A stretch of DNA of 64,000 bases from Pochonia chlamydosporia 170 (taxonomy: Eukaryota; Ascomycota; Sordariomycetes; Hypocreales; Clavicipitaceae): NCBI RefSeq assembly GCF_001653235.2, contig NC_035791.1:1674001-1738000 (forward strand), given 5' to 3'. The translations under genes and the position numbers were made by a program. The notes under the pieces were generated by a model, which was not told where the DNA came from, ran no database searches, and saw only the letters and a program-made list of their open reading frames with translations. Of this stretch, positions 22,153-35,908 are shown in pieces (position 1 is the stretch's first letter; every line of letters starts with the position of its first letter).

Positions 22153-23905
22153 ATGGCCACCAACGGTAACTTCGCCCAGCAGGAGCAGCACAAGGCTGCT
22201 GATCCCGCTGTCACTGCTGGTGCCGACGCCAACAATGCAAACCTCTCAAAGGATGAAGTCGGCTGGTACTTTGTCGAGCAGTATTACACAACCCTGAGCA
22301 AGTCGCCAGAGAAGCTCCACGTATGTTCCGAGCCAAACCAGTGCCATTAACTTCAAATGATCCCGTCTAACTAACCGTTTGCTTTCTTGCAGCTCTTCTA
22401 CGGCAAACGATCGCAATTTGTCTACGGTCGCGAAGCCGAAGTGGCCAACGTCTCTGTTGGACGACAGGTAGGAACTTTCGTTTGCTGTACCCACTCTATA
22501 CCACCGTAAAGCTAATCACTTGTGCCACTTGTACAGGCCATTCAAGAGCGTATCAAGGCTCTTGACTTCCAGGACTGCAAAGTCCGCGTCTCCAATGTCG
22601 ATTCCCAGGCCTCTTTTGAGAACATTGTCATCCAGGTTATCGGAGAGACGTCCAATAAGAGCGCCGAACCCAAGAAGTTTGTTCAGACCTTCGTTCTTGC
22701 ACAACAGCCCTCCGGCTACTTTGTTCTCAATGACATCCTGAGATACATTGACGAGGAGGAAGAAGAGGAGTCTGCCGAACCCGCCGATGCTCCTGCCGCC
22801 GAGCAGGAGGCTGCTACCCCTGCCGCTCCTGCCGTCGCTGAGCCCGAGCCTGTCAAGGAAGTTGCTAAGGAAGATCTCAGCAAGTTCGACGCTGATGCCG
22901 TCGACGAGAAGCTCCAGCAGGCTGCTTCTGCTCAGGTTGATACGCCTGTCAATGGAGATGATGTTGTCGAGACCCCCAAGGCTCCCGAACCCAAGCCCGA
23001 GCCCGTTGTTGTGGCCCAGGAAGCCGCTGAGGAGACCACACCCGAGGCTGAGAAGCCCAAGGAGCCCAGCCCAACGCCAGTGGCCAAGAAAGAGACTGCT
23101 CCTGAGCCTGTCATGCCTCCCAAGCCCATGACCTGGGCCAGCCGAGCTGCTGCCGCCGCTGGGCCTCGACCTGTCGTTCCTCTCCCCAAGACTTCTACTC
23201 CTCCAGCCCAGAGCCAGAGTAGAGCTCCCGCTCCAGCTGCTGCTCCAGCTACTGCCACTGCCACTGCCACTGCTCCTGCTCCGGCCGCCGCCGCCGCACC
23301 CGCACAGCCTGCCGCGGCGGCTGCTTCTACCACTGAGGCTCCGGCCAAGGAGACATCGGGATGGCAGACTGCTGGCAGCGACTCCAAGCGCCAGAACCGC
23401 CCTCAGTCCATCTCCGGAAACGTCACTGAGAAGGAAGGCACCCTTGGCTACGTCAAGTACGTTACCGAGAAGGTTCAGGAAGCTGACTTGCGCAATGCTC
23501 TGGCCGCCCACGGCGAGTTGACCTACTTTGATATCAACCGCCAGAAGGTATGTTCATTTGTGACTATGCGAAAATTTCAGGAAGACGTGCTGACTTTTGT
23601 AATGGTAGAACTGCGCTTTCGTGGAGTATAAGACTGTTGAGGGCTATCAGGCGGCTGTTGCTGCCAACCCCCATGTTGTGAACGGAGAGAACATAGTCGT
23701 TGAACCTCGCCGCCCCAAGTCTACTGCCTACGGTGGTAACAACTACGGTTCTGGCCGGGGTAATGCCCCAGGCGGCCGTGGACGTGGAGGCTTCGATGGT
23801 AACCGCAATGCACAGGGCAACTCTCGCGGCAACTTCTCTGGCCAGAGCCGTGGTCGAGGAGGCGCTGCCCGTGGACGGGGCGGTGCCCAGGCCAGCGCTG
23901 CCTAA
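22153..23905 (+). CDS. G3BP-like NTF2 and RRM domain RNA-binding protein, 516 aa
   Basis: Exons 22153-22320, 22393-22467, 22537-23547 and 23609-23905, all phase 0. Residues 30-155 or so form an NTF2-like domain (VGWYFVEQYYTTLSKSPEKLHLFYGKRS, FVQTFVLAQQPSGYFVLNDILRYI). An acidic then Ala/Pro-rich linker follows, then an RRM around 383-453 (LGYVKYVTEKVQEADLRNALAAHGELTYFDINRQK, NCAFVEYKTVEGYQAAV) split by the last intron, and an RGG-rich tail. This order is that of animal G3BP, yeast Bre5 and S. pombe Nxt3, which act in stress granules and as cofactors of the Ubp3 deubiquitinase. The exact role here is inferred. The ATG lies in a good context (gccATGGCC). Confidence 0.92.
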
Positions 23906-26900
23906 TGTGCGGTATCTATACAGCCCTCAAACTCCAACATAACGAATGTAGCACGGAGATTGAGCATTGATGCGGCGAGTTGAGCTTTACTTATGGTGAG
24001 AAGGACGTATTGAGTGAAGCCCCAACTCTACGATGTGGCAGATCAAAACGGCAGAATATCTCAAAGCCTGCCGGAACAGATGTACCAACGAAGTTGAGAA
24101 GATGATATACAAATGGTGGGTGGTGATGGTAGTTCTTGAGTTGGAACTTGAACCAAGTTTCGGGGCGGGCGCCGGCGCATCTGGTTTGAAGCTGCATAAG
24201 GGTTGCTTTTTCTTGTAAATTCTCCCTACTGTTTTCTAACTGCATTGCGATGCCGAATCAGCATATCTTGTAGTATGGGTTTTCGGGAGTCACGACGTGG
24301 AGGGGTCAAGGGGGAATCAAGTCTCATGAGGCGAGGTCGATGCGGACAGACTAGTGCCGCTGGACTTTTTTGCTCCTTTTTCTTCCTTTTTTTTCTTTTA
24401 AAGGACTAATAATGTATGAAAAAGCATCGGATTACAGATGATGGCACAGGAGGGACAAGGAGGAACATAGGGAGTAACAAGTGTACAGATTTTCGACATG
24501 ATCATGTGGAGGAAAGATTGGCGATGAGACGTTGTAACTGATGGCTATTCGTCGGCATGGGAAGGTGAGACAAAATCAGGAAGGACATCTGATGTGTTTC
24601 TCTTTGTCTGAAATTGGTGATGACGGTGGAATCAGAAAGATGACGAACTGGACAAAAGTTCTTGGCTTTTCTTTGGTTTCGAAATAGCATAGCGGGAGTA
24701 GTGAAGAATAATATATGTACATTACTTGACATGATGGTCACGTCGTACTGGCACGGTTGTAATATGACGTGTATTTATTTGTTGGCTGTCATATTCACGA
24801 GCCATGCTATGTCGTAAAATGCAAGGTGAACGATGCGTTGCTCGAACCAGATTCATACATACATCACATCACATCGCGGGAGAGGCTGTCGATGCGCCGC
24901 GGCCGCGTTCCACGTAAGTTCTTCCAATGACGGCACCCAACGCACCAAGACAAGGTTGACACGAACCATTGTCACAGTCCCATCTAATTCTAAAGAGGGG
25001 GGAACAAACAGAGGATCTTTTGACGGCGTGGACTGTGTTCAAGATGGTGCAACACGTTCTGGGCTTTGCCAAGAAGGGACGATCCGAGAAGGGATGGGAT
25101 CTTTTGTACAGAGAAACTACAAAGGGCTGCCAAGAGGATTCTTGTGAATTGGTGTTGTCGGCATTCTCCGGCGTACCTCATAATGACCGCTTTGTCTTGT
25201 AGTATTTTTTGCTTTTCTTCTTGAAACGTGGATTGATTGCAGACTGATCCATTATGGTGGGCAATTGGCCGTATTTCGGCTGCGGTACGGAATACATGCA
25301 AGGCGTCGTGTCATGACCCGGTGAGTGACATTGAACTGCAATGGGGTACAACACAAACCTAGGTACGGAGTAGGTGTGCGGGAGTTGACTATGTTCATGG
25401 GGGGTTTAAAAAGGCTGTAACACGGGGAGGTCGGCCATTGACCGACGATTCGCAAGCAGGACGAGTGAGATGGCATCCGCGGATATGAAGCAGCCAACTT
25501 TAGAAATGTTTCCGGAGGTGATACTTTTGGAAATGGCCGGGATTGAGGCAAAAAGAAGGAAGGGCTGCTGCATCTCGCGGCTGGCATGTCCGTGCTGGAC
25601 TGGACGCACAACACAACCAGACACGCAAATGCAAAAGCAGGGGAGGCGACTTTGTGGCACCCCTTGCACGACTTTTTTTTTTTTTTTTAAAACAGATCCT
25701 CTTCCCATTGCCAGCGCCAGGGCCACAATCTCTTGCAGTGCGAGCGGGTACGATCCAGGAGGATTCTGATCCTAAAACCAACAGCGGGTGGCGTCGGTGT
25801 GTGCCCTGGCTGGCTTTCTTCTCTGTTGCGTTGTGCCTTGGTTTTTTGTGTCGGCTGTATGTGGATATTTCAACCCACTGTCCACCATTCTCCCCTACTC
25901 CCCCTCTTTGGCATTCAATAGTTGTTGTGAAGCTTGCTTCTCATGGAGTTCTGGAAGGAGTGGAGCATGCTTGTCCCATTCATATTGAGCCATTTGCCTT
26001 GTTTTCTGTGTGTTGAGTCAAAACTGAGTCCGCCGCCACCATTATGTCCGCTCGCCACTGGGTCGATAGTCTTCTGGCATAACGACGACCTTCAGCTTTT
26101 CAGCTTCAGCCCTAGTTTCGTGCAATTCTGCTTCCCCCACACCGCGGTTAAACAGTGAGGAGGTGGGGAAAGTTGAGCATGGAGCGGAATCGTCTCTCCA
26201 AGTCCATCTGCATGCTCTGCGGCGTTGAGGGTGCTGCATATTCTCCGACAACGCATGGCAATGCTTGGATGAAAGTGAGTTAGACAACACAACAACGGCT
26301 TCACGTTCCCTTTGCGGCTGCCTGCGGTGTCTGTCTCGTTTCATGCTACTTGAAAAGGCACCGTCAAAAGTTTCCAACACCTGTAGTTGACATGCCGATA
26401 TCCCGGAGCCAATCTTCCATCTGAGATCCCAAGTCAGTAGTGCTGTGTGCAACACACCCCCTCCTGCCTACAAGGCGTAAAAGTAAAGCCGATGGAAATA
26501 AAGCCGATGGCGGTGTATTTGACCATTTGGGCAGGCAATGTACTCAAGTTCAAAGTCTCAATTTCATCCTTGTGCATTTACTCTACCTCTTATGAATCCA
26601 AAGGCGTTTCGAGTCTTCATCATGCAAGCGCATGTAGGGATCTGCCTGGCAAGAAATCGGCAACTCAAGCCCCTTACTGGCTGGCGCTGATGTGTGAAAA
26701 TGCGCGCAAGGCAGGGATCCGAAGTCCACGGAACCCAGCGTGAGCTTCTCATAGTTCATCCTAAGTCGACGCAAAAAGTACCCGGAAGGTGCTTGGTGTT
26801 GGCCAGGTCACCAAGCTGGAGAATTGAGTGACGAACAAGTGGGCGGCATTGTTTCATGACTTGTTGACGAATTGATCACGGTCAGCATCTCCGTCCAGCC

Positions 26901-29900
26901 TTCAAGACATTTGAAAGGGTATGGTACCCGTTTCGTTTGTGGTTAACCATCGACGTAATTTTGAGAAATTCATCTGCACAAGCCATTTCTGAGTTGCAGA
27001 AGGAAGCCTTGAGTTTGATACTTCATCCTCGTGAAGGTGATCTGCTTCGGGTGTCTGCAGATCATTGCAACATCGACTGATGTCATATTGCACTCCCTGG
27101 AAATAATTCATGGCGAGATATGTACCTTGCCAGAGCCGTACACGCAAATAGACCTGGGGTATGTAGATCGGCAATTGTGAAGCAGCCTCTAAGGACGTGG
27201 AGGGTGAATGGTGTTCGAATCTAGTTGTGATATGCGGTGGCTTCAGTCTAGAAAAACGGAAGCAATCACACAATGAATGAATGAGTCCATGAGCACAGCC
27301 TCCCAGACAACATTGCCAATTCAAGGAGGAGGGGAATGCTGCCCATTAACAACATTGAGATTCACAGGCACAACTAATCTGTTACAGCCATTTGGGATGA
27401 TTGAGCGCCTTTGTGTGTTCCATACACTGGCGTGAAACTTGACTTGTTGTAGTCGTCTAAGGTGGAGGCAATTGCATGGTCATCTGTCTACACTTGACGC
27501 TGTGAGAACAGCCTCTGCATTGCTCACAATTCAGCGACGAAGAGAAATTCCTGATTGTGACAAGGAGCCTAATTACTGGCAATCTTTCTTTCTTTCGAGA
27601 TGATAACCCAGTTGACGGGATGTGCCGATCAACCCGAGATATGTGGCGTATCTGCCGTTCTGCTTGGCATGAACTTTGGCGTCAGTTCCATATCTGAGCC
27701 AATCTGAGCCAAGAGATTTGGCAAGATATCCGAGACATTTGCCGTACAATTAGCAAAACCCGACAAAAGAGAATGTCACGATTTTACAAGGGGAAAGAAA
27801 CAAAATAAATGGCTTGGCAATGGAACACCTGTTCCTCGGCTAGACTGTTTGGTATGCATCCTTGCTTGCTTCATTTGCTCCATAACAAGCCGGCGATGGT
27901 CCCTTCTCACCATCGCTCACTGGAAAGGGCTGGCGCCCTCGGTAACAAAGGCCGCGTGTTTTTGTTGACGCTGGGTTTGGAAACGACATAGCATAAGCAA
28001 CCCCTTCGTGGGAGGATTTGCGTACGTCATGGGGTTCCCTAATATCGGGGAACCGTGCGAGTCATCGATACCGAAATGCATTCGCCGATGTATCTTTACC
28101 GTGGGTATTGGGTAACTATAGCGCTGCAGCCTGCTTGATGAGAAATGCCGGCGATCCGATGGGAATGCTACCTAACAAGTAGGCGAAAATATCATAACGG
28201 GAACGAATGGACCCGTCGCGTGAGGGCGAAGCTCGGTTTGCGAAATCAACAAAAGGCAGAAGCTCTGGAAATAATACGTTGGTGCTGAGTTGTTCGCATC
28301 ATGGCCAAGCAGAGCCTGGATCAAGCGACTTCTAGAAGTCGGCTGGTCGGTGGAAGTCTGGCAAAGCTGCTGCAATCAAGCCAAACATGGAGCATTGCCA
28401 GCCTCGACTGCAGAACCTTCTCTCATTGTGGTGCCGACGAAAGCCAGGTCATATTTGCTCAAGTGGAACCGACCTCTGAGCGGAGGGGAGGCAATTCCTA
28501 AAAATTGCAACAAAGACGGACCCTTACATGGGTAAAGGAAGTAACTGGCGAGTAAGAGTCTCTGCGGCTTCACTGCCTGTTCTGCAGCTCAGTCGTCTCT
28601 CAACTATGCCCTTTGTGGTGGCGTACTCCGGCGTTGCAAGTTAGTTGGCAGTAATAAGGATGCTGGTAAATCCGCGCGAAGATACCTCGATTGCCTGATG
28701 TTACTTGGTAGTTGTCGGAAAGCCGAGAGCAAGTCATGTGTTTGAAGGGGTGTAAGTGGTGTGGATATCAACCAGTTAGCATGCCAGACAATTATTCATG
28801 CTGCATCCCCTTCGAAACACGCTGGAAAGTGGTATGCTTGTCATCGTATAATGGTATTGGGGCCCAATCGGGGGGCGAAATGGTTCAAACTTTGAGTACC
28901 TACCAGGTAGCCATCATGACTGTTCTTCGCGTCGTGGGTGTCCACTGTAACAAACGGTCTTGGATGGATACCGCACAGTCACAGAGTCAAAAGGTCATTT
29001 GCGGAACACCGTAATTGACTTGCCAGTCTCGAGACAAAAAAGGTCCTGCAAAGGTGCCAAGGGGAAGATCAAAAGTTCCGGGGCTTTGGCACAAGGGGTG
29101 TGTGCATCACTCCGCACGCATCCTATTGGATAGCTGACAATACTCAGATTCTTCCCTTCTTGGGGGACCAATCCTTTTCGTTGACAGTCTGCCAGTCGTG
29201 TGCTGATTCGAGCGACACGGAGTTAAGACGGCGTGGACGGCCAGCACTTAGGATCTTTTTGAATGTACACTTGGCCAGCATGGCCATGACTGAAGGAATT
29301 TTTGTCTTCGTTCACCTCGATCAGGTGGGCCACGGTGCAACAATGGTCGTTGTGCTCGAGTCGCCGTCCCAACTGCTTGATGAATGCACTGCGCCTCAGG
29401 CCTGGTCCGAGGCAAATTGTCTGAGAGTGACCATTAGAAAGAGGAAGTCTGGGTTACATGATGCTGATCTTGATATGGCAAGGACCATCAGCTGTTGTGC
29501 AATCTCCGGATGATCAGTAGAGCCCGCAGTGTTTCGCGAAGGGCAGGCAGTGTGTCTGGGTCCAAATTTGGGCGAGAGGAATTGACCGTTGCCTGCCAAA
29601 ACGCCAAAGAACCACCCCTGGGCATCTTCCAGGCCTCAGGCTTTGCCTGTGCTTTGTTCAGGCGAAGGTTATCAGGAAGTGAATCGCAGAGGCGCTTCCT
29701 AGCAGAAACCCCAGACGCCGCAGTATGTACCTTTTCAGAGCTGGGTATTGGCAGTATCATGTAAAGCCATTATCACATTCGATCGTCTTCTCTTTCCCAA
29801 TTCAACCACCGTAAATCCCACACTATTCTGACCCGTCTTGTAGTTGGTACGGCTTGGCCACCATGCAATGACGACTATCATATTAGTGATACAGCACACT

Positions 29901-32595
29901 CCGGCACTCGAGGAGCGCCGCATCTGATCATCAACCTTTGTGTTGACTCACATGACCGGGAGGACTTTTGCCGTGGCCACCAGACGGAACTTTGTGCCGC
30001 ATGCTTCGTTGCCCCGATGTGAATTGTTGCTCAGAAATGCACACAACAGAGCAGTCCAATACATATCCTCATCGGGGTGACATCCGGACGCATGGCATCC
30101 AAGCATTCACACCATGATGAGGAGGAGCCATTGGATGGGTGACAAATCCGCTCGAGACAAATGCACTGGCCACTGTTGGAAGGGTGCACTTTTGCCTCCC
30201 CACGCCGACGCCCTCTGATCAGACATTCACCCCACCCTCTCATCCCTATTTGCTCTTCCCTTCGCGTGGCACCTACCAGCCCCGGTTTAGCGTATCGTCA
30301 GCCTGAGTCGGCCACGGGATCGGGGCAACGGGGAGGGGGGAGGCTTTCGGCGAGGCCTGGAGGTCCTTGTGCTGGGCTTGCCAGGGCATGGCACAATGGA
30401 CAAGGTTTCCGCTTTGGAGCCTGGCTGGTTGATGGAACTTTTTTGTGCTTGCGTATTCATGTCCAGCTGGGAAAGAGCAGGCAGGGAGTGTCGAGCTGGG
30501 GGTGGAACCTTGGCCCAGTCTTGGAATAGAGTACACGCCCCAGCGCAATTATTCCAGAAGCTCACTTAATATGTAAGAAAGAGTATTCTTACACAGTGAG
30601 AGGTGGAAAAGACAGATGACGAGGTTTCAGAAGATTGAGGGAAATCTGCTCACAAGGTTGGTTCAATGTTGAAGTGGATGAAAGGGCACCGTAATGTCTG
30701 CAATGCGGCCCCCTCTGAGTCGTGCCCTGGCCGTGTCCATGCCTTTGGCTCGTCGGCCGTTGGAAAGCCAACAAACAGACCATCGTGGTCTCAGGCACTC
30801 CATGCGTCCGGAACAGATTCCCTGTCGGGGACAGGCAGGTCGCAGATCTGTGGCGCCTTGAAGTTGAGGGGTGTGGTGTGTCTTGATCCGTCGGAGCCAG
30901 CCAGCCTGCTTGCAAGCCTGGATGATTTGGTCTGGTTTGGTTTGGTTTGGTTGTTGCAATAACGCTCCTGGGCTCCGTGTTCGGGCATTTGCTGTGTGGT
31001 TGCGAGAAATGCTCCAAGCAGAACGAAGGAGGACCGGACACAGATGGGGCACAAACCACGAGAGACGACAGGAGCGACCAGACTGGACTCTCTCGCTGCG
31101 AGTTACGACTGGCTGGTTTCCGCCGTCTGCTCTTTCTGGAACAAGAACAACGCCGCGCCTTCCAAAAAGGTCACCCGTTTCTGTGGCCCTGTTGAGCCAA
31201 GTTCCAAGGTTGCTTTGCAAATGCGCATGCACATTGATTGACCGTGACATGGCTCGTCATTTCCTCCACATTACGCTCTGCATATCCCTTCCCTAACTTC
31301 CCATGTCTCCCAATATCGACATCGCCAAGAACAAAATCTTAGATTCGCTCTCCAGCCTCTCGCTTGCGCCCGAATACCTCTCAACTCCACACTCATGATT
31401 TTGCTTTCCGATATCGTTCCCCGAAATTGTGGTCAAGGTTTATTTATTTTTCGTAGCAGCCTCCTCCAGCTCGCAAGTCATTCACCATTTGATCGCGCGT
31501 CTACTGGGATACTGTACCCGCCGCCCACTAGCCGCGCATCGCCTCACTCGTGATTCACGCTGGTTTGGTTTTGGTTTGCCTGCCAGCAAATTCCGCAACA
31601 TCCGTTCAAGCTCGTTGTCGGTCTGACACACGCCACGTCCGTTATTTCCTTTCTTACGGTTGAGGCTCGGAGCCGTTCATTTGCGTGGCTTTTCCCTTCT
31701 CCACCCCCGTCGACAGTCAAGTACTGAACCACTGGTGGTCTTGTCGTCAAGTTGCAGTCCTCCTCGTCAATCATCTCCAAAACAGTCATCCTTTGAAAGC
31801 TTCCCGGACCAGACACAACCGGCCGAATCCACCCTCTGGGCCTCGCTCTCCTCTTGCCCTGCCCTGTTCTGCCCTGTCGCCCTGTCGCCTGGTGTGGATT
31901 TACCACCCGTTGACCTTCGCCTTCTCCGACAGAGCACGCTGCTCCCAGCATAGGCCCTAAACCTTCACTTGGGTTGCAGAGTTGTATTCGCTCTCACACC
32001 CCTCCCCCCGGTAGCTTACATTAGAGCGAACTTCTTGTCCATCTGCCGCACGTCCACCAGCCAGCAGAGTCTCTCGTCCTCGTCTCTTCTCATCTCGAGC
32101 CTTGGAATCTTACATGTCCGTTTCGCAGTCCCCACCTTTGGTCAACAACTTCGATACAACTCTACCAACCTTCTGCCGGCACTGTCTTTCTGATACATTG
32201 GTATTTTTGGGTCGTTCTCCATCGCGGTTCCCACCCGAGACCCAAAACTTTCCCAGCTACGTCCACATCAACACTAGCAAAAGAGCCGCCGCACTGCAAC
32301 CACGTCCCCGTCCCAGACACTTGACAAACACCCCCCACGCCGGGCCCTCAAGTCCTGGGTTTTCTCTCGAGTTCCTTCCCATCTTCTCCCCTTTCTTTAA
32401 CTGACCCATCATGTTTTGGAGCGGGTCGCTATGATCAACCTTCGTTTTGGCTCCATCTACGGAGACTCCTGTTAGCAGAAGGGTATCATAGTGTTGCACA
32501 CGCCCCGACACTAGCAGCGTCATCTTGGACCGCTCGTACCAAGTCTTGCCGTTCCGCCTTGACCGAGCCCGGTACATATAAGCCGGTCGTCACCC
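23906..32595. other. 8.7-kb gene-poor region
   Basis: No ORF has recognisable domains or clear coding character. The left end should carry the NTF2/RRM 3' UTR. The right 1.4 kb (31200-32595) is pyrimidine-rich and likely holds the promoter and leader of the PH-domain gene. Contents seen: TACGGAGTA at 25364-25372, a T run at 25672-25688, a TTTGG repeat near 30935, and GACCAGAC words at 31076 and 31807. No tRNA, 5S rRNA or transposase-like sequence was seen. Confidence 0.5.
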
Positions 32596-33921
32596 ATGGA
32601 CCCCCCCGAGGCTGCGGTCCGTGACGATGGACAACCGACTGCGCCGTCTACGCCGCCTCTCCGGCGGCGTTATTCCATGGAGGAGGACCTGTATTACAAT
32701 CGCATAATGGCCGCTCCACCACGACGACTCTCTCAACCGCCGGCCTACGAGCCCAATCCTAATGACTCAGACGAGGGCGAGGATCCGAGGCCAGGCCGGA
32801 GGAAAGGGAGTCAAACAGTATTCGACCAATCCGACGACACCGACGGAGAAGGAAGTGAATCACTTCCAAACTATCAGAGTTCAGTGTACATTGAAGGAGT
32901 CTTTTCTAAGAAGCATGAAATTGAAAACACCACAAGACGGGCTGAGGATCGCCATTGGCATACCAACTTTGTCACTCTCAACGGGACAGCCCTGAACGTG
33001 TATACAGTAAAGAAGGACTGGGGTTGGGGACGAAGTAGAGATGGCCCTACGATATGCCCCGACAATCCACCATGGGTTAGAAAATCAAAGCTCGAAAAGA
33101 GCTACAGCCTGATCCATGCCGATGCCGGTATTGCAGCCGATTATACAAAGTAAGTTATCTGCCGCACTCTTGCTGCCTGCCTGTTGTGCAGACAGGAGCC
33201 TGTCACTGACACTTTTCACCAAAGACGGCGATATGTGATTCGTATCAGGGCAGAGACGGACCAGTTCCTATTATCATGCATTGAGCTCAGCACCTTTGTT
33301 CAGTGGCTCGAAGCCCTATTTGCGGCCATTGATGTGGCTGCGCCTATTGACGACCGGGACTTTCCTCGCGACATGTCTATTCCTCGTATCCAACGAATCC
33401 GATGGTTCCAGGGGCAGTCACCTGCTCTCCCTGGCTACGCCGCTTCTACGGAGCAATCCAGAAATAACGAAACGTCGGCGGAGGGACCGGAGAGTTCCAG
33501 CACGGTAGTACAAGCTAGTTCCAACGCTACGATCTCGTCCACGGCACCGTCTACGGCACAGCTCCCACCAACCTTGCAGCCATTGCAAGAGTCATCAGCC
33601 AACCCACCACCGAGAATAGAACCTCTGAGTCGCCGCCTTAGCACGTCCTCATATCCAAATCCATCAGTCGATCCACATACGGGGAAATGGTTTCCTGAAC
33701 ACAAATGGTCGAGCGCCCACGACCTGCTGTATGCAAAACTGTGCTATAGCAATTTGCTATTTAGAAGTCCTCGAAAGTCCAACTACATTATCAGCAAAGG
33801 CAAACAATGGTTTGTGGACTGGGGCACGGGCAAAATGGTCCGTGTATTGCCTCCGACATACGGCGAAATAGACTTCTTCGGTCCATGGCAAGTCATCCAT
33901 ACCGAAAATCCAAGGATTTAA
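32596..33921 (+). CDS. PH domain protein, 416 aa
   Basis: Two exons, 32596-33149 and 33225-33921 (75-bp intron, GTAAGT...CAAAG), splitting a Lys codon. The first 90 residues or so are disordered (Pro/Ser/acidic). Residues 95-225 look like a pleckstrin homology domain: VYIEGVFSKKHEIENTTRRAEDRHWHTNFVTLNGTALNVYTV forms the first strands with the usual basic loop, and RRYVIRIRAETDQFLLSCIELSTFVQWLEALFAAIDVA gives the last strands and the C-terminal helix with its Trp. The last 90 residues (HKWSSAHDLLYAKLCYSNLLF...) look folded and conserved but are not a family I can name. PH domains bind phosphoinositides or proteins at membranes; the ligand is unknown. Confidence 0.85.
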
Positions 33922-34736
33922 ATGGGAAAGAGGGCACTCGGGTTCTTGTCGGAAGCAACGCGGGTCGATATATGGCTGGGCTACAACTGCGACGGACCCC
34001 TTGGACTGCGATGATTTTGTATGAATACCCACACGAATTACGACGAGATGCGCTGTTGCGAAGTCGAATTTGAGTTATCGCAACGATGGGATGAGATGAA
34101 GTCGCCCAACAAGGCACGTGCTGCAGCAACATTGGGTGCTTGGCGGACGTATGCCAAGCCAAGCCATATGGACCCATTGGTCCCGTTGACGCGATTTGTA
34201 CCACCGATGGTCACAACACTTCATTTTACATACTATTACCAACAATACCATTCAAAAACCTTCGGGTCAGGGACTTGCGGCTGTTCATTTTAGAAGTATG
34301 ACAGACCGATTCAGAGGAGGGTGCATCACCAACCAAAAGGGACGGGAGGAAGCTTCAGCTGTTGCTTATCTGGTGCATTTGCGGCGCGATTGGGAGAGCA
34401 TTATCATATACAAACGGGCCATGGTACTTCTTCATTGGGCGGAGTTTACGTTCTTGTTTACCTGTACATATTGCATTTGTTTCTGGGAATCTGTCGGACG
34501 ATTTGTATATGCTGACATTTACGCCAAGACGTGGCGTTTGCCCATTTTTACTGTACATAGTGAAAAGATGTTTCAAACAATTTGTTTCCTGTGAAGTCTG
34601 TACAATGATTGTAGAACCTCCAATAGCCGGGTATCACCTTTGCGCCATTTACAAAGAAACCACCCACCAACCCCAAGTAAATCTATCCCAACGCCGCAAA
34701 ATCCAAAGCCAATACATCACTCATCATCGCATTCTA
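33922..34736. other. convergent 3' region between the PH gene and NNF1
   Basis: 815 bp with no supported gene. It holds the two 3' UTRs. Apparent ORFs of up to 181 codons on the plus strand run antisense into NNF1 and lack domain features. Confidence 0.55.
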
Positions 34737-35419
34737 TCATCGGCGCTCCTCCTCCATCTGTTTATCAATCCCCCTCGCCTCACCCGCCAACTCACCCACC
34801 ACCCCGCCCAACACGCCATTCGCACACCGTACATCCTCCACCGCAGCCTCCAACTTGTCCAGCAGAAGCTCAATCTCGTCCCTCTGCGCCCTCACATGTT
34901 CTGCTAGTACATTGTTCTGCGCTTGTGTCGTCTGCAGCTGCGCGTTGAGCTGGCCCCTTTGCTCGATGAGGTGCGGTGACAGGTGGGCTGCTAGTACTTC
35001 GTTTGGTGGTAGTAAGTGCGGTCTGGGTTGTTAGTGTCTTCCTCTGTGATATATTCGTATGAGGAGTGTACGTACGGCGTAGGAACATCCTCACTCTTCC
35101 CGCTGGCCCTCCGCTCCTCCGCATCAGCAATCAGCCCCTCCAAATCATTCATCTTGCGCACCACGTCGCGCGTCGCGAGGATCGAGTCGAATTCCTTGTC
35201 GCACTTCTCCTTCAGCCGCTCCACCATCTGGGCGTGGACCTGGTGCAGGATGGGGGCGGCGCGTCGCGATATCGTCGGGTAGCAGGTCGCTATGTTTTCG
35301 TAGGAGAGCTTGTCGAGCGTGCGGGTGAGGGCGCCGGTGTATACTTGATGGAGGCGGATGGCGCGGGGGCCGGGTTCGGGGTTGGGGTTTGGATTTGGAT
35401 TGGGTTCTTCTGAGGACAT
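34737..35419 (-). CDS. NNF1: kinetochore protein Nnf1 (MIND/Mis12 complex), 209 aa
   Basis: Nnf1 (PMF1 in animals) pairs with Mis12/Mtw1 in the four-subunit MIND complex that links centromere proteins to Ndc80. Exons 35076-35419 and 34737-35022; the 53-bp intron has donor GTACGT and acceptor AACCCAG and splits a Pro codon. After an NPNPNP low-complexity start comes the Nnf1 helical core RAIRLHQVYTGALTRTLDKLSYENIATCYPTIS, then RMNDLEGLI-like coiled coil (RKMNDLEGLIADAEERR). Exon 2 adds LLPPNEVLAAHLSPHLIEQRGQL and a long coiled coil. Without the splice the frame would end early at 34991. Confidence 0.88.
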
Positions 35420-35908
35420 TTTTGTGGTTGTTTGGTAGAGGAGGTCGCGTTGATGTTGGATGTGGCATGCCAGGTACTTTGTATGTGGGGTTTTAGATGG
35501 TGGTTTGTAAGTGGAGGGGCGAGTTGGTTGCACACAAGTGCCTTGCTTGGGACTTGGCAAGCATTTCTACGACAATATTTGCACTTCCTATGCACCAATT
35601 TTTTTTTTTTGTAAAGTTCAAGTCCTAGGTAGTTAGTTTGTTAAAAGGTGAGTTACAGGTTACATTGATTTGCCATTTGTGTTGTCACGCTGCCGGTATA
35701 TCAAGCACAATCCACTCAATGCCATGGTGATCCGCATGACAGATGCCATCTCCGTTGTCTACACTCATAGCTGAGATACAGAATTGTAAATATTCTACTT
35801 ACACCGCCTCCATCTATGGGGTATTTCCAATTCCCAATGCCAGCCCAAACCCAAGCCGGACCCTCACACCATAAGCCATACAAAAGAAATCACTGTCCGT
35901 GAGACCGC
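35420..35908. other. intergenic: NNF1 promoter / FMP32 3' region
   Basis: 489 bp between two minus-strand genes, with a T run near 35600. No gene seen. Confidence 0.6.

Noticed and set aside
22516..23511. 331-codon minus-strand frame rich in Ser/Gly
   Set aside because: Exactly antisense to the Ala/Pro/Glu-rich exon 3 of the NTF2/RRM gene; composition artefact.
27215..27245. TGTTCGAATC resembling a tRNA T loop
   Set aside because: No flanking T stem, acceptor stem or D arm could be formed.
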